Positions 42,863 to 50,483 of a stretch of DNA of 60,605 nucleotides are shown here, one piece after another (position 1 is the stretch's first letter; every line of letters begins with the position of its first letter). Origin of the DNA: JAUMBM01 sp964441755. GTDB taxonomy: Bacteria > Bacteroidota > Bacteroidia > Chitinophagales > Saprospiraceae. The stretch covers positions 1 to 60,605 of the forward strand of contig CAYTVG010000020.1 of NCBI GenBank assembly GCA_964441755.1, read 5' to 3'. Both the position numbers and the translations under genes were made by a program. Below the pieces are notes generated by a model that did no database searches, was not told the origin of the DNA, and saw only the letters and a program-made list of their open reading frames with translations.

Positions 42863-43711
42863 TCAATACGCCCTAAGATCTGAGAATGAAGCCAGCGAAA
42901 CAATCTGCCAGGCGTTGAGCAAGTGCAGCACCTCTGCCTCGTGGATAGCGGCGAAAGCCGCCAGCGTATAGCTACCCCCGACAGGTGCCAGCTCAGGAAA
43001 GCTATAAAACTCCGGAAAAGCCCCCTGGTTGTCGGGCACAAAATTGCGGGAAGCACCTGACCATCGCTCGAAGCCCACTGAATATCGGCGGCACATATCT
43101 GTCAACTGATCAATTGCCCGTACATCCGTCGTATGCAGCAAGCAGGAAAACGTCTGGTAGGGCGATTTTTTCCAGCAACCGCAGGCATCATAGACCGGTA
43201 TACGCTGCTGTTCGTGGACGTAGTGCCCGATGGGCTGCCGATGGTAAAGCACCACATCACTGTAATGAAAACCGGAGGCCGGATTGGGGATGCTGAGAAT
43301 CTGCCCGCGTGCAGGATCGAGCGGTTTCATCCAGAGAATTTCGAAAGACCCCTCGTAGGAAAGCCGCAGCCCCTCGGTAGGCGGCAAGGTGCGGCGGTAG
43401 TCAAACTTAGCCCACACGCTGCCCGCCAGCGAAAGCTTATTGAGGGCCGTAGCAGCGATGCCCAGCAGCCACCACAAGTCTGTGCGCCCGGCCTGTAGTG
43501 CCAGCGATTTTTTGAGGTAAAAAAAGGCAGGCTTCCACTCCTGTCGGCGGAAATACAGTTGGCCGAGCCGCTCCGCCGGCTCCGGCCGGGCAGCATCCAG
43601 CCGCAGCAATTTTTTGAAAAGCTTGACAGCCATATACACGTCGCCTGCCTCTTCGAAAGCCACCGCCTCCGCAAAGAGCCCCTCCCAATCCGCTTGTCCT
43701 GCTGACGCCAT
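42863..43711 (-). CDS. TPR-repeat protein encoded directly after porX
   Basis: A 282-residue protein with no signal peptide. Residues about 8-110 form two or three TPR-like helical pairs (FAEAVAFEEAGDVYMAVKLFKKLL, RLGQLYFRRQEWKPAFFYLKKSL, WWLLGIAATALNKLSLAGSVW). The remainder, with the conserved-looking YDACGCWKKSPYQTFSCLLH and SVGFERWSGASRNFVPDN, is unrecognised. It starts 13 bases after the porX stop, so the genes are cotranscribed and the product may act with PorX. Confidence 0.75.
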   Translation of the reverse strand: MASAGQADWEGLFAEAVAFEEAGDVYMAVKLFKKLLRLDAARPEPAERLGQLYFRRQEWKPAFFYLKKSLALQAGRTDLWWLLGIAATALNKLSLAGSVWAKFDYRRTLPPTEGLRLSYEGSFEILWMKPLDPARGQILSIPNPASGFHYSDVVLYHRQPIGHYVHEQQRIPVYDACGCWKKSPYQTFSCLLHTTDVRAIDQLTDMCRRYSVGFERWSGASRNFVPDNQGAFPEFYSFPELAPVGGSYTLAAFAAIHEAEVLHLLNAWQIVSLASFSDLRAY

Positions 43712-43724
43712 GGGCCGACTGCTG

Positions 43725-45278
43725 CTATTTGCTTTTCAGCCGGATGACCGGGCAGATCATCTCCTCGAGGGAGATGCCGCCATGCTGAAAAGTATTCTTG
43801 AACATATTGTTGTAGTAATTATAGTTATTGGGGTATAGGAAAAATTTATCTTCCTTGGCAAACACGTAGGAAGAGCTCACGTTGGGACGCGGCAGCATCG
43901 CCTCTGCCGGATCTTTGATCTCCAGCACATCGCGTTTTTCAAACTGCAGGTTGCGGCCCACCTTGTAGCGCAGGTTGGTAGACGTGTCGCGGTCGCCAAC
44001 GATTTTGGAGGGCGAGTTGACGCGTATGGTGCCGTGATCCGTCGTGATGATGAGCTGCATATCCCGCTCCGCTGCCCGCCTGAGGGCCGTCCAGAGAGGC
44101 GAATTTTCGAACCACGAGCGCGTGAGCGAGCGATAAGCACGCTCATCGCCTGCCAGCTCCTTGAGCACCTCCATCTCTGTGCGCGCATGCGAGAGCATGT
44201 CGATAAAATTGTAGACGATGACCGTCAGGTCATTGTTGAGATAGTCGAGGATATTATCCTGCACCTGCTTGGCATTGGCCACGTTGGTCACCTTGATATA
44301 ATCAAAGCGTATCTCCCTGCGCAGCAGCCTGCGCAGTTGCTCGCGCAGCAGATCGTGCTCGTGCAGATTTTTACCCCCCTCATCCACATCATTGCGCCAC
44401 CAGTCGCGGTGGCGGCGCTCGATTTCGGCCGGCATCATGCCGGCGAAGATGGCGTTGCGGCTGTACTGCGTAGACGTTGGCAGTATGCTGTAGAAATAAT
44501 CCTCCTCCTGCACCTTAAAACACTCGGATACAATTGGTTCAATGACCTTCCACTGATCATAGCGCAGGTTGTCGAGCAGCAGCATGATGGTGGGTGTGCC
44601 CGGCTCGAGCTGCGGCAGCACCTTTTCGCGCATCAGGCGGTCGCTCATGACAGGTCCGTCCTGCTTGCTGAGCCAGCGGACATAATTTTTGACGATAAAC
44701 TTGCTAAACTCCGTGTTGGCCTCAGCTTTCTGCATAGCGAGGATTTCGCCCATCTGGGTGGAGTCGCTTTCATCGATTTTGATTTCCCAATTGACGATTT
44801 TGCGATAGATATCGACCCATTCGGCAGCATTGAGGTCGCTGTTGATCTGGATAAAAATCTGTCGAAACTCCTGCTGGTAGTCTGCAGAAGTTTTTTCCCG
44901 GACCAGTCGTTTGTTGTCGATGATTTTTTTGAGCGTCAGCAGGATTTGGTTGGGATTGACCGGCTTGATGAGGTAGTCGCTGATCTGGGAACCGATGGCC
45001 TCCTCCATGACCGATTCGGCCTCATTTTTGGTGATCATGACGACCGGCAGGGCCGGATTCATGTTTTTGATGCGCGACAGCGTCTCGAGGCCGGTGATAC
45101 CGGGCATATTCTCGTCGAGGAAGACCACGTCGATATCGGCATCTTCCTGACACTCTTCGATGGCATCGTAGCCATTGGTGACGGTGATGATCTCATAACC
45201 TTTCTTTTCGAGGAAGAGCAACTGCGGTTTGAGCACATCGATCTCATCGTCGGCCCAGAGGATTTTAATTTTATCCAT
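43725..45278 (-). CDS. porX: T9SS response regulator PorX (REC plus PglZ domain)
   Basis: PorX regulates the type IX secretion system downstream of a sensor kinase (PorY). Residues 1-120 are a receiver domain with D10, D11, phospho-acceptor D55 in VVFLDENMPG, T83 and K105. A helical linker is followed by a PglZ domain of the alkaline-phosphatase superfamily from about 225. Likely metal or catalytic sites are D236 in IMLLLDNLRYDQW, the PTSTQYSRN loop at 267-275, D360 and H364 in FIDMLSHART, D414-H415 in TTDHGT, and H499 in FQHGG. In studied homologues this domain hydrolyses oligonucleotides. The ATG at 45278 gives 517 residues. No sensor kinase is adjacent; a TPR gene follows by 13 bases. Confidence 0.94.
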   Translation of the reverse strand: MDKIKILWADDEIDVLKPQLLFLEKKGYEIITVTNGYDAIEECQEDADIDVVFLDENMPGITGLETLSRIKNMNPALPVVMITKNEAESVMEEAIGSQISDYLIKPVNPNQILLTLKKIIDNKRLVREKTSADYQQEFRQIFIQINSDLNAAEWVDIYRKIVNWEIKIDESDSTQMGEILAMQKAEANTEFSKFIVKNYVRWLSKQDGPVMSDRLMREKVLPQLEPGTPTIMLLLDNLRYDQWKVIEPIVSECFKVQEEDYFYSILPTSTQYSRNAIFAGMMPAEIERRHRDWWRNDVDEGGKNLHEHDLLREQLRRLLRREIRFDYIKVTNVANAKQVQDNILDYLNNDLTVIVYNFIDMLSHARTEMEVLKELAGDERAYRSLTRSWFENSPLWTALRRAAERDMQLIITTDHGTIRVNSPSKIVGDRDTSTNLRYKVGRNLQFEKRDVLEIKDPAEAMLPRPNVSSSYVFAKEDKFFLYPNNYNYYNNMFKNTFQHGGISLEEMICPVIRLKSK

Positions 45279-45502
45279 AGTATGCAAATTCAATTGGGGT
45301 AGATGCAGGAAGCTTTCTGCGGCAGGCCGGGCGGCCGGTGCCGCTAAGCCTGTCAAGGTAAAGTATGATTTTGGCCGCTATGGCTGCAAAACATATATTT
45401 TGCTGCCAGCGCAACAAGAGAACGCCGACGGGCAGTAACATGTTGTGTTGTTGCCCGATCATCGTTGAGCAGCTGCCCCTGACCACTGGCAGGCAAGCCT
45501 GT

Positions 45503-45979
45503 TCAATCGATGCGCTCGAAGACCAGCGTTGGTCCGGCAGCGCCCACCGCCACATACTCCAGCCGCTTGCCTGTATGCTTAACGACCAGATTGCACTGCT
45601 CGCCATAGCTGTCTTTTTCCAGGAAGCACCACTGCCCTGCCGGCAGGTCTCCCTCCACCAGCGGCTTGCAGGCGATGGCTCCGCAGTTGGGATTGTAGAC
45701 GACCAGCGTTGCCATGCTGAGCTCTCCATTGTTGCTGTGCAGCATGGAGTCGCCCCGAAACTCCACCGTATACGTGGCATCCCGCAGGGAGCGCCAGCGC
45801 CCCTTGAGGGGGCGGACAGACGCCAGCTGCGACTTAGCCGCTGACGCCGCCTCGCCGGTGGCGGCGGCTGTTTCGCCGGCCGGCGCGGCAGCTGCCGGCG
45901 GCGCCTGTTCGTCGCCCGCCGCCGGCTGGCAGGCCGGCAGGCAGGCTGCCAGCAGTACGATAAAAAACATCCGAATCAT
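45503..45979 (-). CDS. Small lipoprotein of unknown function
   Basis: A 158-residue protein from the ATG at 45979, with a lipoprotein signal (MIRMFFIVLLAACLPAC) followed by an Ala/Pro-rich linker. The C-terminal 100 residues form a probable small beta domain (LKGRWRSLRDATYTVEF, then KPLVEGDLPAGQWCFLEKD), reminiscent of lipocalin-like folds, but I cannot assign a family. The promoter box at 45997 supports the start. It lies 224 bases upstream of porX on the same strand; that gap shows no gene. Confidence 0.75.
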   Translation of the reverse strand: MIRMFFIVLLAACLPACQPAAGDEQAPPAAAAPAGETAAATGEAASAAKSQLASVRPLKGRWRSLRDATYTVEFRGDSMLHSNNGELSMATLVVYNPNCGAIACKPLVEGDLPAGQWCFLEKDSYGEQCNLVVKHTGKRLEYVAVGAAGPTLVFERID

Positions 45980-45996
45980 AACCCTCACATTTGCCC

Positions 45997-46004
45997 CAAA
46001 TATA
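45997..46004 (-). promoter_or_regulatory. -7 promoter box (TATATTTG) of the small lipoprotein
   Basis: An exact match 17 bases before the ATG at 45979. A short T7/A6 palindrome lies at 46032-46048, between this promoter and the divergent one. Confidence 0.5.
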
Positions 46005-46106
46005 CGGTATATATGCGGCTTGCCGCAGGTTGGTTTTTTTAAAAAACCCCCACAAAAGTCACCCCTTTTACCGCAAGCCCTCAGCCCCAAAAACAAAATT
46101 GTTTCT

Positions 46107-46114
46107 TAGCTTTG
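46107..46114 (+). promoter_or_regulatory. -7 promoter box (TAGCTTTG) of the Glu/Leu dehydrogenase gene
   Basis: An exact match to TAnnTTTG, 24 bases before the ATG at 46139. Confidence 0.55.
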
Positions 46115-46138
46115 CCCCGCCAATAAAAACCAAATAAA

Positions 46139-47371
46139 ATGGAAGAATTGCTGGAAAAATACAAAGCCCGCCGGCCGGAAATCGTCTTCGAATGGCAGGA
46201 TGAGCCCACGGGCGCTGAAGGCTGGATCGTCATCAACAGCCTGCGCAACGGCGCTGCCGGCGGCGGCACGCGCATGCGCAAAGGCCTCACCAAGGACGAA
46301 GTGGTGTCGCTCGCCAAGGTGATGGAGATCAAATTTTCTGTTGCCGGCCCCGCCATCGGCGGTGCCAAGTCGGGCATCAATTTTGACCCCGCCGACCCGC
46401 GGCGCGAGGAAGTGCTGCGCCGCTGGTACCGCGCCGCTTTCCCGCTGCTCAAGCACTACTACGGTACGGGCGGTGACCTCAACGTGGACGAACTCAAGGA
46501 CGTCATCCCCATCACCGAAGAACTGGGGCTGTGGCACCCGCAGGAGGGCATCGTCAATGGCCACTTCAAGTCTTCGCCGGGCGAAAAAATACAGATCATC
46601 GGCCAGCTGCGCTACGGCTGCGCCAAGATCGTCGAAGACGCCCGCTACGTGCCCGACGGCCCCTACAAGTATGCCGTGGCCGACATGATCACTGGCTATG
46701 GCGTAGCCGAGGCGGTACGCCACTACTACCAGCTCTACCGTGGCAGCACCGCGGCCGGCAAGACGGCCATCATACAGGGCTGGGGCAATGTCGCTTCAGC
46801 AGCAGCTTCCTACCTGGCGCTGCAGGGCGTGCGCATCGTGGGCATCATCGACCGCGCCGGCGGCCTCATCGACGAGCAGGGCCTCAGCCTTGAGGCCATC
46901 AAGAAACTGTTTGTGGAAAAACGCGGCAACAGCCTGGCCGCTGAGCAGCTGCTGCCTTTCGAGGAGGTCAACGCGCGCATTTGGTCGCTGGGCGCTGACA
47001 TATTCGTGCCCGGAGCAGCGTCCAAGCTGGTGACGCCCGCGCAGGCGCAGGCCATGCTCGAGGGTGGCCTGGAGGTCATCTCCTGCGGTGCCAATGTACC
47101 CTTCGTCGACGACGACGTCTTCTTCGGCCCTACCGCCCGCCTGCTGGATGAAAAGATAGCCCTCATCCCCGATTTTATTGCCAACTGCGGCATGGCGCGG
47201 GTATTTGCCTACCTCATGCAGCCCGATGTGGAGATGACCGACGAGGCCATTTTCCAGGATGTATCCGACACCATCGGGCGCGCGCTGCGCGACCTGCACG
47301 CTGCGCACCCGCAGCCCAACCAGCTGTCGACCACTGCGCTTTCGCTGGCGCTCAGCAAGCTGATGGTGTAA
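46139..47371 (+). CDS. Glu/Leu/Phe/Val-family amino acid dehydrogenase
   Basis: A 410-residue NAD(P)-dependent oxidative deaminase. The dimerisation and substrate part carries GGGTRMRKGLT and the catalytic lysine K77 in GPAIGGAKSGINFDP. The Rossmann domain shows GWGNVASAAASYLALQG near 215-231. GANVPFVDDDVFF and PDFIANCGMARVFAYLM are C-terminal family blocks. The exact substrate (glutamate, leucine or another) cannot be read from sequence. The coding sequence is very GC-rich. Start follows AT-rich AAATAAA. Confidence 0.9.
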   Translation: MEELLEKYKARRPEIVFEWQDEPTGAEGWIVINSLRNGAAGGGTRMRKGLTKDEVVSLAKVMEIKFSVAGPAIGGAKSGINFDPADPRREEVLRRWYRAAFPLLKHYYGTGGDLNVDELKDVIPITEELGLWHPQEGIVNGHFKSSPGEKIQIIGQLRYGCAKIVEDARYVPDGPYKYAVADMITGYGVAEAVRHYYQLYRGSTAAGKTAIIQGWGNVASAAASYLALQGVRIVGIIDRAGGLIDEQGLSLEAIKKLFVEKRGNSLAAEQLLPFEEVNARIWSLGADIFVPGAASKLVTPAQAQAMLEGGLEVISCGANVPFVDDDVFFGPTARLLDEKIALIPDFIANCGMARVFAYLMQPDVEMTDEAIFQDVSDTIGRALRDLHAAHPQPNQLSTTALSLALSKLMV

Positions 47372-47379
47372 AAAAGACT

Positions 47380-47412
47380 TTGCCCGGGCGGCCTTTGGGC
47401 CTGCCCGGGCAA
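47380..47412. repeat. GC-core palindrome between convergent dehydrogenase and amidohydrolase genes
   Basis: TTGCCCGGGCGGCC pairs with GGCCTGCCCGGGCAA, one bulged base, loop TTTG. It begins 9 bases after the dehydrogenase stop and lies 42 bases from the amidohydrolase stop. Confidence 0.65.
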
Positions 47413-47453
47413 GATCCTGCGGGCGTTTTTGCCGCCGGCATAAAGCCACCCAT

Positions 47454-48644
47454 TTACGCCAGCCGCCGCACCGTCGTGCCGGCCGCGAAGCGGAAATTTT
47501 CCGGTGAAGCCCCCTCCACGCCCTGCAGCAGCAGCACGCCCGGCTTTTTGCCCACCGCCAGGGTGCCGAGGGTGTCGGCGAAGCCCAGCGCCTCGGCGCC
47601 GTTGCGCGTCGCCCACGTCAGCAGCAGCCCGAAGGGCAGCCAGCTCTGGTACTTATGCAGCGTTTTGAGCTCCTCGAGGATGGAGAGCTGCCAGTTGGAC
47701 GTCAGGCTGTCGGTGCCCACGGTCATGCGGGCGCCCGCCTCCACAAACAAGCGGTAGTTGGGCAGGCGATTCTCAATATACAGGTTGGCATTGGGGCAGG
47801 TGGCCCAGTAGGTCTGCGGGTTCCAGGCATGCGCGGCTGCTATGTCGTCGGCTTCCGACAGGGTGTTGTGGACAAAGAGCGTGGGGCAGGCAGCATCCAT
47901 ATTGTCCAGCGCGTAGTGGATGGCCGTGCGGCCGGTGGGTGCAAAGCCCTCCAGCGAGATGTTGAAGCCGCGGTAAAAATCGAGGAAGCCGCCGGTTTTG
48001 TGCAGGAAAAGCTCGTTTTCCGGGGGTGTTTCCTGGTTGTGGATGCTGACGGTGCCCCTGCCCTCGTTGAGGGCGTTGATTTTTTGGAAAAGGCGGCGGC
48101 TCACGGTATAGGGCGCATGGGGCACGGCCGTCTTGCGGTTGCCGCCATCGGTGGCCTGCCCTTCATAGACCCGCAGGTAGTGCTGGAAATGTTGCTCAGC
48201 CTGTGTATCCTGCAGAAAATCAAACATTTCCACAAAAGTATGGTAACGGATGGGGCTCTGCGCCTTGCAGGCGGCCGTATCCAGCTTATTGGAAATATCG
48301 CCTACCGCCACGATCCCGCCCTCATACATCTCGCGATCGGCGGCCACGATGGCTGCATCAATTTCCTCCTGCGGCACCTCCCGCAGGGATACGACGCCCT
48401 GCAGGAAAGGCAGCAGGCCGGAGCCTGTGCCCACCCGCCCTTTCATGTGCGACAGCTCGAGGTGGCAGTGGGTGTTGACAAAACCGGGGACGAGCAGCCC
48501 GCTGTGTCGCTCGAGGCTGGCGGGGTCGTGCGCCTGCTGCGGTTCGATGGCCAGCAGGCAGCCCTGTTCGTCGACGATGAGTACCTGCCCGCTGGCGGGC
48601 GGGCCATCGAGGGTAAAAATGTAGTCGGCCGTGATTTTGCGCAT
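47454..48644 (-). CDS. Metal-dependent amidohydrolase, deaminase type
   Basis: A 396-residue TIM-barrel hydrolase. Metal and substrate residues are H59 and H61 in NTHCHLELSH, the histidine in VPHAPYTVS, HNQETPPENE with a catalytic glutamate pattern, VHNT, and the aspartate in GTDSLTSN. This fits the chlorohydrolase/S-adenosylhomocysteine-deaminase group. Bacteroidota members of similar length act in the futalosine menaquinone route (aminofutalosine deaminase), which is a possible function, but no mqn gene is nearby to confirm it. Confidence 0.82.
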   Translation of the reverse strand: MRKITADYIFTLDGPPASGQVLIVDEQGCLLAIEPQQAHDPASLERHSGLLVPGFVNTHCHLELSHMKGRVGTGSGLLPFLQGVVSLREVPQEEIDAAIVAADREMYEGGIVAVGDISNKLDTAACKAQSPIRYHTFVEMFDFLQDTQAEQHFQHYLRVYEGQATDGGNRKTAVPHAPYTVSRRLFQKINALNEGRGTVSIHNQETPPENELFLHKTGGFLDFYRGFNISLEGFAPTGRTAIHYALDNMDAACPTLFVHNTLSEADDIAAAHAWNPQTYWATCPNANLYIENRLPNYRLFVEAGARMTVGTDSLTSNWQLSILEELKTLHKYQSWLPFGLLLTWATRNGAEALGFADTLGTLAVGKKPGVLLLQGVEGASPENFRFAAGTTVRRLA

Positions 48645-48664
48645 AATGATTGTGGTTTTTTATG

Positions 48665-48762
48665 TGGCGGCATCGCCGCCAAGGTACAGGTGGTTAAAAA
48701 AAAACGAGCGGCTCGCCATGTGGCGGCATAAGCCGCCAAAGCAGCAGGTTTTTTCAAAAAAC
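48665..48762. repeat. Three stem-loops between kynA and the amidohydrolase gene
   Basis: TGGCGGC-ATC-GCCGCCA occupies 48665-48681. TGGCGGC-ATAA-GCCGCCA occupies 48721-48738. A T6/A6 stem (GTTTTTTCAAAAAAC) lies at 48748-48762. The first two share the seven-base arm and differ in loop, again a duplicated GC core. Both flanking genes read on the minus strand. Confidence 0.7.
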
Positions 48763-48824
48763 CCAACAAGCAGCCTACTTTTTGCCGCCTGCAGCGGTGA
48801 AATAAACAGGCCGCCCCTGCCCTT

Positions 48825-49928
48825 TTACATCACCGAAAAATAAAACCCCAATTCGCGCCGAAGGTTGTCCGGCAGCGCCGGCAAAGCCGAGCGCGGGATG
48901 AGCAGGGTAGAAATATTGTGAAAATCGCCAAAAATCTGGTGGCGGGCGGCGGTGGCCATGAGGTATTCGTGGCCGGAAGAGCCGCCGGTGCCGATCTTGC
49001 GGCCCAGCATGCGCTGCACCATCTGGGCGTGGCGGTAGCGCCAGGTGGTGAGCAGCTCGTCGATCTCTACCAGCGTCAGCAGCAGGTTGAAAGGCATGTG
49101 GAGAATGGGCTCATCGCGGTAGAGGTTGATGAGCAGGGCCGCGACGGTGGCGCGGTACGACAGCCGCAGTTTGCCCTCGGCCCGGGCGCGCTCGTGCGCC
49201 TCGGGATCCAGCACCGACTGGAAATAGGTGTCGGAGCTGCCCAGCATGCGCAGCCGCATCTCTTTTTCCTCCTCGCTCAGGTAGGCCGAGGCCCGGATGG
49301 CTGCCGCCTCTTTGTCGAGCATATCGCGCACTGCCTCCTTATAATGTGTAAGAAAATCAAAATCGCCAAACTGCAGGAAGGGCGTGCGCTCCAGCCATTC
49401 TTCGACTTGGTCAAACAGGGATTTGCCCTCGGCCAGTTCGCGGAGCTGGGCCTGTTGTGCCTGCTCGAAGACCGAGGCATAGGGCTGGTTGTTGTAAGTC
49501 AGGCGGCTCGACTCGGCCAGCCCGAGCATCACTTCGACGATGCGAAACTGAAAGCTCTGGAAGCCCGAAGCCGGGAAGAGGTAGTTGCGGAAGTCGAGAA
49601 AATCGAGGGGGGTCATGGTCTCCAGCACCCGTATCTGCTGTATGAGCAGCTGCAGAATCTCCGTCACCCGCTTGAGGCGGGCCACGGCGCTGCCAATGTT
49701 GCGCTCGTCGACATGCTGGCCGTCAAACATGGCAGCGATGGAAGTGAGCTCGTGGATGATCTGCTTGAACCACAGTTCGTATACCTGGTGTACGATGATG
49801 AAAAGCATCTCATCGTGGGCGGGCTGCGCCTCGAGCTCCGCCGAGCGCATACGCTGGGCGGAGAGGAGCTGGTCGAGCTCGAGATAGCTGTGGTAGTGGA
49901 TGGTGGAGTATTTCTGCTGCTTACTCAT
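48825..49928 (-). CDS. kynA: Tryptophan 2,3-dioxygenase
   Basis: This haem enzyme opens the indole ring of L-tryptophan to N-formylkynurenine, the first step of the kynurenine pathway. The 367 residues include YHSYLELDQLLSAQ, the active-site helix FIIVHQVYELWFKQIIHEL, FLDFRNYLFPASGFQS, the haem-ligand region WRYRHAQMVQRMLG and the signature GTGGSSGHEYLMAT. No kynB or kynU is adjacent. A promoter box lies 152 bases upstream. Confidence 0.96.
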   Translation of the reverse strand: MSKQQKYSTIHYHSYLELDQLLSAQRMRSAELEAQPAHDEMLFIIVHQVYELWFKQIIHELTSIAAMFDGQHVDERNIGSAVARLKRVTEILQLLIQQIRVLETMTPLDFLDFRNYLFPASGFQSFQFRIVEVMLGLAESSRLTYNNQPYASVFEQAQQAQLRELAEGKSLFDQVEEWLERTPFLQFGDFDFLTHYKEAVRDMLDKEAAAIRASAYLSEEEKEMRLRMLGSSDTYFQSVLDPEAHERARAEGKLRLSYRATVAALLINLYRDEPILHMPFNLLLTLVEIDELLTTWRYRHAQMVQRMLGRKIGTGGSSGHEYLMATAARHQIFGDFHNISTLLIPRSALPALPDNLRRELGFYFSVM

Positions 49929-50080
49929 GCTTGGTTTGGTTATGGTTAGACAAAGTGGTTGCGCTGGGGTGAGCGGCGTCTTGCAGGGGTGGTGACTGGC
50001 TGGGTTTTGGGAGCAAAATCCAGCCGGTCATCACACCTGTATGTGGTGCTTTTTCGCCCGCTCAGGCAGCGAAGCGACTG

Positions 50081-50088
50081 CAAAGGTA
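50081..50088 (-). promoter_or_regulatory. -7 promoter box (TACCTTTG), likely kynA promoter
   Basis: An exact match 152 bases upstream of kynA. The leader would be long. Confidence 0.4.
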
Positions 50089-50483
50089 GTTGTTGACGGG
50101 GAGTTTATTGGGTGAAAAAAATCATGGCGGGGGGGGTTGCATAGGCGGGGGGCTTGCCTCATTTTGTGTAAACATGCATTTCAGCCATGCGATTATACAA
50201 AAGCGCCATGCGCCTGCCAGTGTGATGGTGCTGCTACACGCCAACCTCCCTTGGGGCCTGGAAGTTGAGTTGCATTTGATCGCCGTGATGCTGCTCCGCC
50301 ACCTGCTGTTTTTTCGGCCATCGGCCGGGGAGTGTACTGACAGCCGCAGGCCTGCCTGCCTGCAGGCTTCGGCCCGCCTGTAAGCAGGCAAAACCTGTCA
50401 TTTCATCGCACAGGCATACAGCAACACCCATTTTTCGCTATCTTTACCTGCGCAGGCCTGCAGGGCCACAAGCAGTACACAAC
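50089..50483. other. Divergent spacer between kynA and the helicase gene
   Basis: It holds GC-rich inverted repeats around 50342-50390 (GCAGGCCTGCCTGC with GCAGGC copies). A TATCTTTA at about 50440-50447, one base off the -7 consensus, lies 37 bases before the helicase. Frames on both strands overlap each other and look non-coding. Confidence 0.4.

Noticed and set aside
44034..45302. 422-codon plus-strand frame opposite porX
   Set aside because: PorX receiver and PglZ motifs on the minus strand are decisive; the plus frame is a shadow.
50090..50391. Overlapping ORFs on both strands between kynA and the helicase
   Set aside because: Low-complexity, Gly/Pro-rich translations over GC-rich inverted repeats; no domain and no consistent start.
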